The notes: generated by a model not told the origin, from the sequence alone. A DNA stretch of 27,787 bases from Bacteroidales bacterium UBA1216 (GCA_002309255.1 DBXI01000059.1:1-27787), one strand, 5' to 3'. Positions 8,331 to 14,999 are shown, counted from the first letter of the stretch. Made by a program: numbers and translations.

Positions 8331-8370
8331 CATGCAAATAGGAAAGTGTACATACAAATAGGAAAGTGTT
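8331..8370. repeat. Two 20-bp direct repeats, partial third
   Basis: The copies at 8331-8350 and 8351-8370 follow the pattern catRcaaataggaaagtgtW and differ at only two positions. A third copy begins at 8371 (catac, then diverges). A period of 20 bp is about two helical turns, so the copies would lie on nearly the same DNA face. The position ~150 bp upstream of lon makes an operator possible, but nothing in the sequence names the binding protein. Confidence 0.85.
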
Positions 8371-8470
8371 CATACTAATTTCTGCACTCTTTTATTTGCA
8401 TTATTTTACATAACATAAATTAGACTACACAAGTAGAACTTATGCATATTAGCTTGAAAAAGTAAGCAAA

Positions 8471-8638
8471 ATGACAGGAGAATGGCTCGAATTAGTCTCG
8501 ACAATGTCTCGAGTATTGTCTAGGAATGGCAGGTATATGACAGGTAAATGGCTCGAGAGTGTCTCGATGAAGTTGCACAGTATGATCTCGTTGGTATCTA
8601 TCGTTCCTCGTATGTGCCGTCGGTGTAATAGACAATGA
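8471..8638 (+). CDS. Possible 55-aa small ORF over the periodic array
   Basis: ATG at 8471 opens a 55-codon frame ending at TGA 8636-8638. It contains an internal 22-residue repeat: MTGEWLELVS (codons 1-10) recurs as MTGKWLESVS (codons 23-32). Between the two DNA copies (6 mismatches in 31 nt) two codon differences are silent and two change the residue. The last ~40 nt run antisense into the HTH gene. No promoter or convincing ribosome binding site is visible. The frame may only be a by-product of the 11-bp array, since six units of 11 bp equal 22 codons. Confidence 0.15.
   Translation: MTGEWLELVSTMSRVLSRNGRYMTGKWLESVSMKLHSMISLVSIVPRMCRRCNRQ
8472..8570. repeat. 11-bp degenerate tandem array, 9 units
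   Basis: The sequence divides into nine consecutive 11-bp units with consensus TGNCWSGANNA; examples are TGACAGGAGAA, TGGCTCGAATT and TGTCTCGAGTA. Positions 1, 2, 4 and 7 hold in eight of nine units. Units 1-3 and 7-9 are also closely related to each other, as a 66-bp higher-order repeat. It lies 27 bp downstream of the HTH gene stop. Confidence 0.75.
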
Positions 8639-9023
8639 TGCGCGCAATCTGGCGCTGCGATGGTTGCAGCAGATGTTGCACTTGCGGCGCTCTTGCCTGA
8701 ACAAGCATATTGATTGCGGGAGATGGTAGCGTGCTACTGTCTGCCGTTTGTTCGGGCTCGAGCGGACGCATATCTCCAAAAAGCGTGGCTTGCGTCAAGC
8801 CGCCGTTTGGACGATACATGCTTCCGGTGCCCAGAAGCAGCCAATCGGAGCTGATGGTGCGGAAACGATTGAGAATACGCACGTAGATCTCCACTCCGGG
8901 TTTGTTCCTGCCGCCTAAGATATTCGATATTGTGCCGGCCGACACACCGATCTGTTCAGCGAACTGCTTTGCGGTGAGATTCTCAGATTCGATTATTTTG
9001 GCCAATCGTTCACGTTCTTCCAT
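8598..9023 (-). CDS. XRE-type helix-turn-helix regulator
   Basis: The 141-aa product has an N-terminal HTH_3 domain (about residues 3-60). LTAKQFAEQIGVSAGTISNILGGRNKPG is the recognition region, and ISSDWLLLGTGSMYRP is the ending typical of Bacteroidota regulators of this type. A variable linker follows (~75-118). The C-terminal block RQIARIIVYYTDGTYEER recalls the conserved tail RIxVFYxDxT(Y/F)E I know from family relatives, so the protein is probably intact. The start is ATG 9023; an upstream TTG at 9032 is less likely. A well-formed promoter lies at 9096-9127, leaving a leader of about 65 nt with repeated TTGGNCAT motifs. The targets are unknown; autoregulation is a reasonable guess. Confidence 0.85.
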   Translation of the reverse strand: MEERERLAKIIESENLTAKQFAEQIGVSAGTISNILGGRNKPGVEIYVRILNRFRTISSDWLLLGTGSMYRPNGGLTQATLFGDMRPLEPEQTADSSTLPSPAINMLVQARAPQVQHLLQPSQRQIARIIVYYTDGTYEER

Positions 9024-9044
9024 TTTATTCAATTCTCGCTAAAG

Positions 9045-9061
9045 TTGGACATATTTTGGTC
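9045..9061. repeat. Left inverted repeat of a 689-bp segment
   Basis: The 17 nt TTGGACATATTTTGGTC here are the inverse of GACCAAAGATGTCCAA at 9718-9733, apart from a one-base gap and one substitution. Internally it holds a TTGGACAT/TTGGTCAT pair 11 bp apart. It lies in the leader of the HTH gene. Confidence 0.7.
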
Positions 9062-9095
9062 ATTTTGGAGCACGCCGTTACTCCGAAATCCGATG

Positions 9096-9127
9096 CAAAG
9101 TTACGAAAACTTTTTCACATTTGCAAA
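9096..9127 (-). promoter_or_regulatory. Bacteroidota-type promoter of the HTH gene
   Basis: Reading on the minus strand, TTTG (complement of 9124-9127) is followed by exactly 20 nt and then TAACTTTG (complement of 9096-9103). This matches the Bacteroidota -33 TTTG / -7 TAnnTTTG pattern. Transcription would start near 9090 and run into the HTH gene at 9023. Confidence 0.85.
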
Positions 9128-9338
9128 TTTTTGGGCAGAAAAATTCACACGAGCATTTTTTCACAACACAAAACAAAAGAAGGACACAAACGAAGAGTGC
9201 AGACAATCCACAAAACACACAAAACAAAAGACTTATATAATATAGGCTTTGCATTAAGTAAATCGCAGATGTTACACACAATCAACATGTTTGCCAATCA
9301 TAATAAGAAATGAGCATAGGCCAATATGGCCAGATTTT

Positions 9339-9357
9339 GGCAATCGGGCAGATTGCC
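9339..9357 (+). terminator. Hairpin followed by T-rich sequence
   Basis: GGCAATC (9339-9345) and GATTGCC (9351-9357) form a perfect 7-bp stem with a 5-nt loop, followed by TTTATT on the + strand. GGCC at 9319-9322 and 9328-9331 could form a second small stem just upstream. The arrangement fits a rho-independent terminator of a + strand transcript, but no gene or clear promoter for such a transcript is visible. Confidence 0.4.
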
Positions 9358-9447
9358 TTTATTCAGTACTTTAAGTAATCGTGCGTAGAATTGATTTTCA
9401 TCTAATTACGCATTGAGATAAGTCTATTGTGGAACAAAATCACAGGT

Positions 9448-9484
9448 GGTTTTGGGTGTTGGTGATGGGTTTTGTGTTGTGATG
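9448..9484. repeat. G/T-rich tandem duplication
   Basis: A 20-nt copy (9448-9467, GGTTTTGGGTGTTGGTGATG) is followed directly by a 17-nt copy (9468-9484, GGTTTTGTGTTGTGATG) with 3 nt missing. The run of GG and GGG blocks could also form a two-layer G-quadruplex on this strand. Confidence 0.6.
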
Positions 9485-9534
9485 TACAGGTTGGTGAAGT
9501 TACTTATTCATGAGTGAATACCATATCGATTTGA

Positions 9535-9551
9535 ATTGTGAAATTCACAAT
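9535..9551. promoter_or_regulatory. Operator-like palindrome ATTGTGAA-A-TTCACAAT
   Basis: This is a perfect 8-bp inverted repeat around a single base. A second inverted repeat, TATTCA-TGAG-TGAATA, lies 14 bp to its left (9505-9520). The symmetry suits a dimeric DNA-binding protein. The half site resembles TGTGA/TCACA, but the 3-nt spacing is shorter than the 6 nt of a Crp site. Confidence 0.4.
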
Positions 9552-9717
9552 ATAAAATTTTTGTTTTGTGATTTTGAGGATGCAAAAAACGGTAGTTTTC
9601 GGAGAGAATGTGGGGTGTTCTACCCTACTCTTTTGAAGTGGGAAAAAATTTCAAACTAGAGAAACGGGGATCAAGAGTAGTCGACAAATATCAAACAATT
9701 TTGCTTTAGTCAAAAAA

Positions 9718-9733
9718 GACCAAAGATGTCCAA
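9718..9733. repeat. Right inverted repeat of the 689-bp segment
   Basis: GACCAAAGATGTCCAA is the inverse of the left copy at 9045-9061, apart from one gap and one substitution. It lies ~43 bp from the 3' end of the glycosyltransferase gene. No target-site duplication is visible outside the two copies. Confidence 0.7.
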
Positions 9734-9775
9734 AAATTTTATTTGTCAAATATAACCAATATTACCATAATTATT

Positions 9776-10828
9776 TTACTCACAGAGATGGCGGAGGTAG
9801 TAGTCGAAGATGATCGAACGGCGGGCAATGGTGTCCGGATACGGATGGGTGGCGAGATGGAGATTGGTTTGTCTGGATTGGGCAAAATTCCGTCTCATAC
9901 GCAAATAATCAATTCTAGCGCGGATAATTGCGGTGAAATGTTTGGGTTTGAAGGTTACAAGTGCTTGAAATGCTGCAATGTAGTCAAGGACGAACCGACT
10001 GATCATCACTCTGCGTAGTTGTGGCTGCGGGAGATTCTTGTAGAGCATAAGCAGGTTGTTTCGGAAGTTAAGGTAGGTCTTACGTGGATTATCATATGCG
10101 AGTGCTCCTCCGCCGAGGTGATAGACTATGCTCTGGGGTACGCATACAAGATCGTATCCGCGGCTGTTGAGTCGCCAGCAGAGGTCGATCTCCTCCATGT
10201 GAGCGAAGAACTTGTCATCCAACCCGCCAATTTCGTTATAGAGCTTGGTACGGATGAAGAACGCTGCACCGCTGACCCAGAAAGCAGGTGCTATGGCGTC
10301 GTATTGTCCATTGTCGGGCGCTACATAGCTCATCATCCGTCCGCGGCAGAAGGGGTAACCGAGTGCATCGATATATCCTCCAGCAGCACCAGCATGCTCG
10401 AAGGTGACGGGCTGCGTGGCGTCTTGCTGATGGGCGAGTAAGGACTTATACGCCAGTACTTTAGGTTGTGCAGCTGCTACGTTAGGATGTTGCTGCATAT
10501 AGGTGAGAATTGGCGTAAGCCACCCATCGGTGACCATCACATCGGAGTTGAGCAACACAACTATCTCACTATCCATCGCGGCTATGGCGCGGTTATAGCC
10601 CGACGCAAAGCCGTAGTTATCCGGAAAAGCGATGATGCGCAGGTGAGCCGCGCGTGCTTCGGGCGTATGCTCCATGCTATGCAGATAATCGATGGATGCG
10701 TCGGTTGAGCCGTTATCGACCACCACGACCTCCGTTTCCGGCTGAGTTGTGTGCGCCAGCACCGACGGCAAGAACTGACGCATCACGTCAGCACCGTTCC
10801 AGTTCAATATAACTACACTACATTTCAT
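9776..10828 (-). CDS. GT2-family glycosyltransferase (rhamnosyltransferase-like)
   Basis: The 350-aa product begins MKCSVVILNWNG, the usual opening of GT-A fold family 2 enzymes. VVVVDNGSTD is the nucleotide-sugar-binding strand, NYGFASGYNRAI follows, and LLNSDVMV supplies the metal-binding DxD-like site. HMEEIDLCWRLNSRGY carries the ED catalytic-base region and WRL motif typical of the subfamily. The C-terminal part (~250-350) is basic and could lie against the membrane. The likely role is transfer of a sugar onto a surface glycan; donor and acceptor cannot be read. ATG 10828 is preferred over 10864 because the family start begins at MKC. The gene is 146 bp from its upstream neighbour and may have its own promoter, though none was evident. 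Confidence 0.88.
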   Translation of the reverse strand: MKCSVVILNWNGADVMRQFLPSVLAHTTQPETEVVVVDNGSTDASIDYLHSMEHTPEARAAHLRIIAFPDNYGFASGYNRAIAAMDSEIVVLLNSDVMVTDGWLTPILTYMQQHPNVAAAQPKVLAYKSLLAHQQDATQPVTFEHAGAAGGYIDALGYPFCRGRMMSYVAPDNGQYDAIAPAFWVSGAAFFIRTKLYNEIGGLDDKFFAHMEEIDLCWRLNSRGYDLVCVPQSIVYHLGGGALAYDNPRKTYLNFRNNLLMLYKNLPQPQLRRVMISRFVLDYIAAFQALVTFKPKHFTAIIRARIDYLRMRRNFAQSRQTNLHLATHPYPDTIARRSIIFDYYLRHLCE

Positions 10829-10974
10829 ATTAGTCGAAAGACCGTGCTTCGCACTCAAAGACAAAAGAAAAAAGAATAGTATGTATCGTTCCTAATTAAT
10901 CTTTATTCATTGAGCGCAGCAGAATCCCCCAAGATCTATGCTCGCGTGGGGTGTTTTGTAGCGGTCTTTGCTCT

Positions 10975-11832
10975 TTAAGCATGTGTTACCTGCGGTCTTT
11001 TATGTTTCCAGCGGTTGTGTGTCCAAAGCCAAAGGTGTGGTTGTTCGAGGATGTTCTGCTCCAGCAGACGCGCATATTCCTCGGTGATATGTTCGGGGCT
11101 CATGGGCATGAAAGTCATTGTGTAATAGCCTCTTTTGGGTGATTGGACGTAGCCGTAGAAACACGGGTATCCGAACTTTTGACTGAGCACCTCGCTGCCG
11201 TTGAGAAAGGCTGTATCCTGGTTGAGGAAGGTAGTCCAGACATGTGCGTTGCGGGGTGAGGGTTTCTGGTCGGAGAGCATGCCGTACATCGGTTTGAGGT
11301 CGGTGTCGCGGATCTGCAGCATGCGCCTGAGGAGCAGGTTCTTCTCTATGCACTCCCCGCCACGCTTACTGCGGATATCGAGCATCAGTCGGTCGAAGAA
11401 GGGGCTCTTGAGTCGGCGATAGACGTTGCACTCCTGTATACCCTGGTGCTGATGGCGCCGTCCGTAATCCGCCAACCACTCCCATGTGCCCAGATGCGCG
11501 AGCATCGTGATGGCTCCCCCCTGCGTGAGGCAGGCGTTTGTGAGGGCGTCCTCGTTGATGTACTGCATGTGTTCGCGCATCACGTGATCGTTCATCCCGT
11601 AGCCATAGATCGTCTCCACAATCAGGTCGGCGAACTGGTGATAGAAGCGTTTGCGTAGCGCCTTACGCTGCTGATCCGACCAATCGGGAAAGGCGTTGCG
11701 GATATTCTTATCCACAATCCTTTGGCGGTAGTGCATCACATGATACACCAGCGGATAGATCAGCCAATCCGCGAAGAAGTGATGCACGCGTAGCGGTAAC
11801 TTACTCAGTATATAGAGTACGTTATGCTTCAT
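10975..11832 (-). CDS. LpxL/HtrB-like lipid A acyltransferase
   Basis: The 285-aa product belongs to the lysophospholipid/lauroyl acyltransferase family that adds secondary acyl chains to lipid A at the inner membrane. An N-terminal hydrophobic and basic anchor (FFADWLIYPLVYHVM) precedes the body. AHLGTWEW is the H-x4-E catalytic motif (near residue 112). GMLSDQKP corresponds to the conserved acceptor-side motif, and LWLWTHNRWKHK near the C-terminus is the family W-x-H-x-R-W-K signature. The start overlaps the end of the small acidic gene by 11 nt, which suggests coupled translation. It is the last gene of the 13-gene run. Confidence 0.9.
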   Translation of the reverse strand: MKHNVLYILSKLPLRVHHFFADWLIYPLVYHVMHYRQRIVDKNIRNAFPDWSDQQRKALRKRFYHQFADLIVETIYGYGMNDHVMREHMQYINEDALTNACLTQGGAITMLAHLGTWEWLADYGRRHQHQGIQECNVYRRLKSPFFDRLMLDIRSKRGGECIEKNLLLRRMLQIRDTDLKPMYGMLSDQKPSPRNAHVWTTFLNQDTAFLNGSEVLSQKFGYPCFYGYVQSPKRGYYTMTFMPMSPEHITEEYARLLEQNILEQPHLWLWTHNRWKHKRPQVTHA

Positions 11833-12169
11833 CCTCCTCGCTATAGAAGCCGTTCTCTACACCGTACTGATACTCAGCGTCCTGGATGAGTTGCACCTGC
11901 ACGGATGTGACGGGTACGTTGTCCAATTTGGCTTGCTCGAGGATGTACTGTAGCTGCTCCGTCTCATCGACATAGCCGTCCTTGTACTCGATGTCCTCCT
12001 CGTCGGGGTTCTCCTCAGCAAGACCAACCTTAACCAGGTAATCGTCCATCACGTCCAATACATAGAGGATATCGTCCTCTGTCAGTCCGTAGAGCTCATC
12101 AGCCGGCACAGTGCGGATAATATAATCCAGTAACTCGCGCTCTTGATCATCAATAATACTATTTGTCAT
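11822..12169 (-). CDS. Small acidic protein of unknown function
   Basis: The 115-aa product is strongly acidic (EENPDEEDIEYKDGYVDE) and predicted to be soluble and mostly helical, with no signal peptide. The segment LTEDDILYVLDVMDDYLVKVGL reads like a conserved helical core. I do not recognise a named family, though short acidic proteins of this kind recur beside cdsA or lipid genes in Bacteroidales. The ATG lies inside the heptamer array at 12163-12190, so the first codons (ATG ACA AAT AG) continue the repeat pattern. Its stop overlaps the LpxL-like gene by 11 nt. Confidence 0.75.
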   Translation of the reverse strand: MTNSIIDDQERELLDYIIRTVPADELYGLTEDDILYVLDVMDDYLVKVGLAEENPDEEDIEYKDGYVDETEQLQYILEQAKLDNVPVTSVQVQLIQDAEYQYGVENGFYSEEDEA

Positions 12170-12190
12170 TTGTGATTTGTTATTTGTGAT
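12163..12190 (-). repeat. Heptamer array, 4 units (TTGTNAT)
   Basis: On the + strand the units are TTGTCAT, TTGTGAT, TTGTTAT and TTGTGAT. The array fills the whole 21-bp gap between the cdsA stop (12191-12193) and the next gene. Its fourth unit contains that gene's ATG (12167-12169). Confidence 0.92.
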
Positions 12191-13084
12191 TTAGATGAAC
12201 ATCCGTACAATTGTCAGGAAGATAGCCATGACGGGTGTTGCGAGCAGGAGGCTGTCGAATCGGTCGAGCACGCCGCCATGACCGGGCAAGAAACGTCCAG
12301 AGTCCTTGATGCCATAGGATCGCTTCAAGAGACTCTCCATCAGATCACCAAGTGTGCCAGCTGTGGTGGCTAACAATCCGAATCCCAATGCAACCCAGTA
12401 CTTAGCCTGCGGATTGAGGCTATACTGCCATCCGTCGATGCAGTCGAACCATCCGCAGCGAGCGAGCAGCCAGGCTACGAGCAGCACGAACGCTGCGCCA
12501 CCGATGAGTCCTTCCCAGCTCTTCTTCGGGCTGACGTGCGGTGACATCTTATGGTTGCCGTTCTTACATTTGGCGGTAAGCGAACCGACGCAGTAAGCAC
12601 CGGTGTCGTTCACCCACAGCAGCACGAACAACGCGAGCAGCAGCCACCGGCTATATGCGAGCACTATGAGCATCGTGGCAAACGGCAGAGCGATCATCGC
12701 CTGTGCCTCGAGCAGATGCCCCCAGTGGGCTGCCGGTGAAGCTGAGGCGTACTGCGTAAGCTCATAGACGAATGCAATGAGCAGCACGAGAGCATAACAG
12801 AACAAGATGATCTGCGAGAGCGAGGTCTCGTACACATTGTTGGTAGCGATCAGCCTATCGGCGAACTGCCACACGCCTACTCCGCCGAACAGCAGCAGGT
12901 TAAGCACCATGCCGAAGAGACGTGTATAACGCGGGTCGCCTGTTATGGCGTGGAACTCGCGCACGGCGAGCGTACTGACAACGGCAAAGATGACCGCAAA
13001 AGCCAGCGGATGAACCAAGATGGCTGCCACGACCACTGCCACATATACAGCTCCGGAGAGAGTGCGTTGAGTGAGATTATTCAT
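12191..13084 (-). CDS. cdsA: Phosphatidate cytidylyltransferase
   Basis: CdsA makes CDP-diacylglycerol from phosphatidic acid and CTP in the inner membrane, the branch point for bacterial phospholipids. The 297-aa product is a multi-pass membrane protein (hydrophobic segments near residues 10-45, 55-75, 85-110, 125-160, 195-215, 230-250 and 280-295). The C-terminal SYGIKDSGRFLPGHGGVLDR matches the family signature, including KDSG, the PGHGG run and DR. SPKKSWEGLIGG earlier is a conserved cytoplasmic block. The stop is followed at once by the heptamer array leading to the small acidic gene. Confidence 0.95.
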   Translation of the reverse strand: MNNLTQRTLSGAVYVAVVVAAILVHPLAFAVIFAVVSTLAVREFHAITGDPRYTRLFGMVLNLLLFGGVGVWQFADRLIATNNVYETSLSQIILFCYALVLLIAFVYELTQYASASPAAHWGHLLEAQAMIALPFATMLIVLAYSRWLLLALFVLLWVNDTGAYCVGSLTAKCKNGNHKMSPHVSPKKSWEGLIGGAAFVLLVAWLLARCGWFDCIDGWQYSLNPQAKYWVALGFGLLATTAGTLGDLMESLLKRSYGIKDSGRFLPGHGGVLDRFDSLLLATPVMAIFLTIVRMFI

Positions 13085-13090
13085 TTTACT

Positions 13091-13118
13091 TGGTTATGGG
13101 TTACGGGTTATGGGTTAG
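13091..13118 (-). repeat. Heptamer array, 4 units (GGGTTAN)
   Basis: On the + strand the units are TGGTTAT, GGGTTAC, GGGTTAT and GGGTTAG. On the coding strand each unit carries TAA. The first TAA is the stop codon of the Wzi-like gene (13115-13117), and the array ends 6 bp before the cdsA ATG. Confidence 0.92.
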
Positions 13119-14959
13119 AAGCCGAAGCTCAGTCCCATGACTGCTGTTATGTTCTTGCCCTGCATGAACGCTGGTGTGAACTTATTGAGGTAATACGTCT
13201 TCAGCTCTTCGCCAGCAAGCTCCATGCTGGTGCCATCAGCGTTCCATCCACGATCCTCGCCGATGATGCGTGGCGAGGTGGGGCTATACGCGCGCGCGTG
13301 ATTATATATAATGTCCACGTGCGCGTAACAGTTATTGAACACCTCATATATGGCGCGGAACTTGAGCTCATCGTTGCGCCAGATCTTCTCGCTGAATGGT
13401 TTCTGCGCGATGATCGGGTTCTCGACACGCGTGCCAGCTATGTAACGGCGGATGTAGTCGTACTTGCGGTACTTGGTGTCCTGCGTGTAATCGAGCGTGA
13501 GCCTTAGGCTGCGCGTGGGACGATAAGATAAGCCGACATAGATCGATTGCGCGTTATCGCCCATGTAGTGCCCCATGTTGTAGGTGTTCGAGGTGTAGTC
13601 GAGCACGCTGATGGAATGCGTATAGGTAGCTATATACGAGCGCATGAACTCACCCTTCAGGCTCAGTCCGTTCACCGGCCATCCGCTCCACTGGAAACCG
13701 ACGAGGTAGGAGAAGGGGTTGTTCTCCTTGTTCTTAGGACTGACGCGTGCCGCCTTGAACTCATCGAGGAAGAACGTGCCGTACAGTCGCAGGTGATCGG
13801 TAGGTCGGATAGTGACGGACGCAAACACCTGCGAGTTCTGATTCTCGGAGTTGATGCCCTTGGTGAGCAGGTGGTCGAGCGACTTGAAGAACGCGATGGG
13901 TATGAAGTACGCCGCCTGCACGTTGCGCTCGGAGTAGATGATCGAGTTACCGATGGAGAAGTGGATGTACTTGATGGGCTTGAAGGTGAACAGGTTAGCC
14001 GCCATGAACTTGTTCATCGGTCGGTAGTGGCGGCGCGTCACATCCTCCTCGTATCGCTCGTTGTAGTAGTACGTTGAGTCGAGCACGTTGCTCACGAGCC
14101 ATGCGTGGAAGTAATCGAACTGGAACCACTTGCACGGCGTTAGCTGCAGTGTGAGCATCGGAACTGCGGGGTTGTGCGCCGACAGGATGGTTGAGCTGAG
14201 CTGTGCATCACCCCACTGCAGCCGTTCGCGCTCCACGGCTATGCGTCCCCACCAGGTGTAAAGCGCTACGCCGCCGCGCGAGTCTGAGAAATCGCCACCG
14301 TAGTTAGCCTCCTTGTACTGCACGCCGGGCAGGTTGTGCAGGAACGTCGGCTGCGTGAGCCGCGCACCGTAGAGCCTGTCGTACGACGAAGGGAAATAGG
14401 TCTTGCTCAACAGCGATCCGTTCCATGAGTTGTCGCGCAGCGCCCCCCAGATGCTCAGGTGTCCGGCTATATCCATCTGTATCTCCGCTCCGTACCAACG
14501 ATGGGTGATAGCACCTTTCTTCGACGCATACAGATTCATTCCCAGGATGGGTCGTAAGCGCATCTTGAAGATCTTGTTCTTGGTCAGGATATGCAGCGAA
14601 GGATCGGCCAGCGAGAGGTTGGACACCGACGTTATCCACTGCGTGACGTGCCTGTGTCCATAGGAGTGATAGACGGGCAGTGTGTCCAGTTCGAGCGCAT
14701 AATCCTGCAGGTAGAACAGCAGATCATCCTTCTGCCGCCGCGATAGCAGACTGTCCTTGAGTTGCGCGGTGCACAGCATCGTAGCTATCTGCTTTCGGTT
14801 ATATGGGCGCACGGCCTCCGTGAGGTCGATGATACCATCGGTAGCCAACTCGTCGAGGAAGTCGTACACCTCCGTATATTCCAGTGCCTCGGGCATCACT
14901 TGCGCCTGCGTGAGCGTGGCAGGGATCAGCAATACTAACAATAATAGATACTTACGCAT
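13115..14959 (-). CDS. Outer-membrane beta-barrel protein, possibly Wzi-like
   Basis: From ATG 14959 the product is 614 aa with a signal peptide (MRKYLLLLVLLIPATLTQAQ). A helical segment follows (YDFLDELATDGIIDLTEAVRPYNRKQIATML), a start often seen in Bacteroidota proteins annotated as capsule-assembly Wzi. The rest consists of alternating aromatic and polar strands (IHFSIGNSIIYSERN, IYVGLSYRPTRSLRLTLDYT), and it ends in MGLSFGF, an aromatic C-terminus typical of barrels inserted by Bam. The Wzi label rests on resemblance only; the barrel assignment is firmer. The context of two glycan-type exporter permeases upstream in the operon is compatible with surface glycan display. Confidence 0.65.
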   Translation of the reverse strand: MRKYLLLLVLLIPATLTQAQVMPEALEYTEVYDFLDELATDGIIDLTEAVRPYNRKQIATMLCTAQLKDSLLSRRQKDDLLFYLQDYALELDTLPVYHSYGHRHVTQWITSVSNLSLADPSLHILTKNKIFKMRLRPILGMNLYASKKGAITHRWYGAEIQMDIAGHLSIWGALRDNSWNGSLLSKTYFPSSYDRLYGARLTQPTFLHNLPGVQYKEANYGGDFSDSRGGVALYTWWGRIAVERERLQWGDAQLSSTILSAHNPAVPMLTLQLTPCKWFQFDYFHAWLVSNVLDSTYYYNERYEEDVTRRHYRPMNKFMAANLFTFKPIKYIHFSIGNSIIYSERNVQAAYFIPIAFFKSLDHLLTKGINSENQNSQVFASVTIRPTDHLRLYGTFFLDEFKAARVSPKNKENNPFSYLVGFQWSGWPVNGLSLKGEFMRSYIATYTHSISVLDYTSNTYNMGHYMGDNAQSIYVGLSYRPTRSLRLTLDYTQDTKYRKYDYIRRYIAGTRVENPIIAQKPFSEKIWRNDELKFRAIYEVFNNCYAHVDIIYNHARAYSPTSPRIIGEDRGWNADGTSMELAGEELKTYYLNKFTPAFMQGKNITAVMGLSFGF

Positions 14960-14977
14960 GCTATCGGGGATAAGAAT

Positions 14978-14989
14978 AGCCAAGATTGG
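14978..14989. repeat. 12-nt relic of the palindromic element
   Basis: AGCCAAGATTGG here is identical to the centre of the palindrome at 5341-5360 read on the opposite strand. It lies in the 40-bp gap between the OmpH-like and Wzi-like genes, so it is again intergenic. The outer arms (AGC/GCT) are missing. Confidence 0.5.
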
Positions 14990-14999
14990 TTTCCGAATG

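Larger units (their letters stand above)
8186..8597. other. Gene-poor stretch upstream of lon with several repeats
   Basis: These 412 bp separate the HTH gene from lon. The middle is AT-rich. It holds two 20-bp direct repeats (8331-8370), a 9-bp inverted pair ATGCAAATA (8332-8340) and TATTTGCAT (8393-8401), and an 11-bp periodic array (8472-8570). No TTTG/TAnnTTTG promoter of good spacing is visible for lon. A 55-codon + strand ORF (8471-8638) runs through the periodic array and is listed separately. Confidence 0.8.
9024..9775. other. 752-bp AT-rich gene-free region
   Basis: No ORF here resembles a protein. The region holds the HTH promoter (9096-9127), imperfect inverted repeats near both ends (9045-9061 and 9718-9733), a strong hairpin (9339-9357), a tandem G/T-rich duplication (9448-9484), two adjacent inverted repeats (9505-9520 and 9535-9551), and a 13-nt inverted pair (TCACAACACAAAA at 9161-9173, its complement at 9470-9482). 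Base composition is clearly more AT-rich than in the flanking genes. The stretch could be a decayed mobile element, an RNA locus or a complex control region. Confidence 0.8.

Noticed and set aside
8331..8370. Replication iterons or a CRISPR-like array
   Set aside because: There are only two full 20-bp copies with no spacers, and no DnaA boxes, Rep gene or cas genes are nearby.
8835..8854. AGCAGCCAATC followed by GGAGCTGAT, resembling the palindromic element
   Set aside because: It lies inside the HTH gene and encodes the conserved SDWLLLG block, so the match is explained by coding sequence and the right arm is not complementary.
9056..9313. 85-codon + strand ORF across the HTH promoter and gene-free region (and a 67-codon ORF opposite)
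   Set aside because: The composition simply follows the A/T- and CA-rich DNA, there is no family resemblance, and both run over the HTH promoter.
9747..9754. TATATTTG on the minus strand as a -7 element
   Set aside because: No TTTG box at 19-21 nt upstream and no gene within reach downstream.
9743..10441. Two consecutive + strand ORFs antisense to the glycosyltransferase
   Set aside because: They overlap DNA fully explained by the GT2 gene on the minus strand.
10925..10952. CCCCA/TGGGG hairpin after the LpxL-like gene as a terminator
   Set aside because: The stem is only 5 bp with a loop of about 14 nt or more and no T-run follows on the coding strand.
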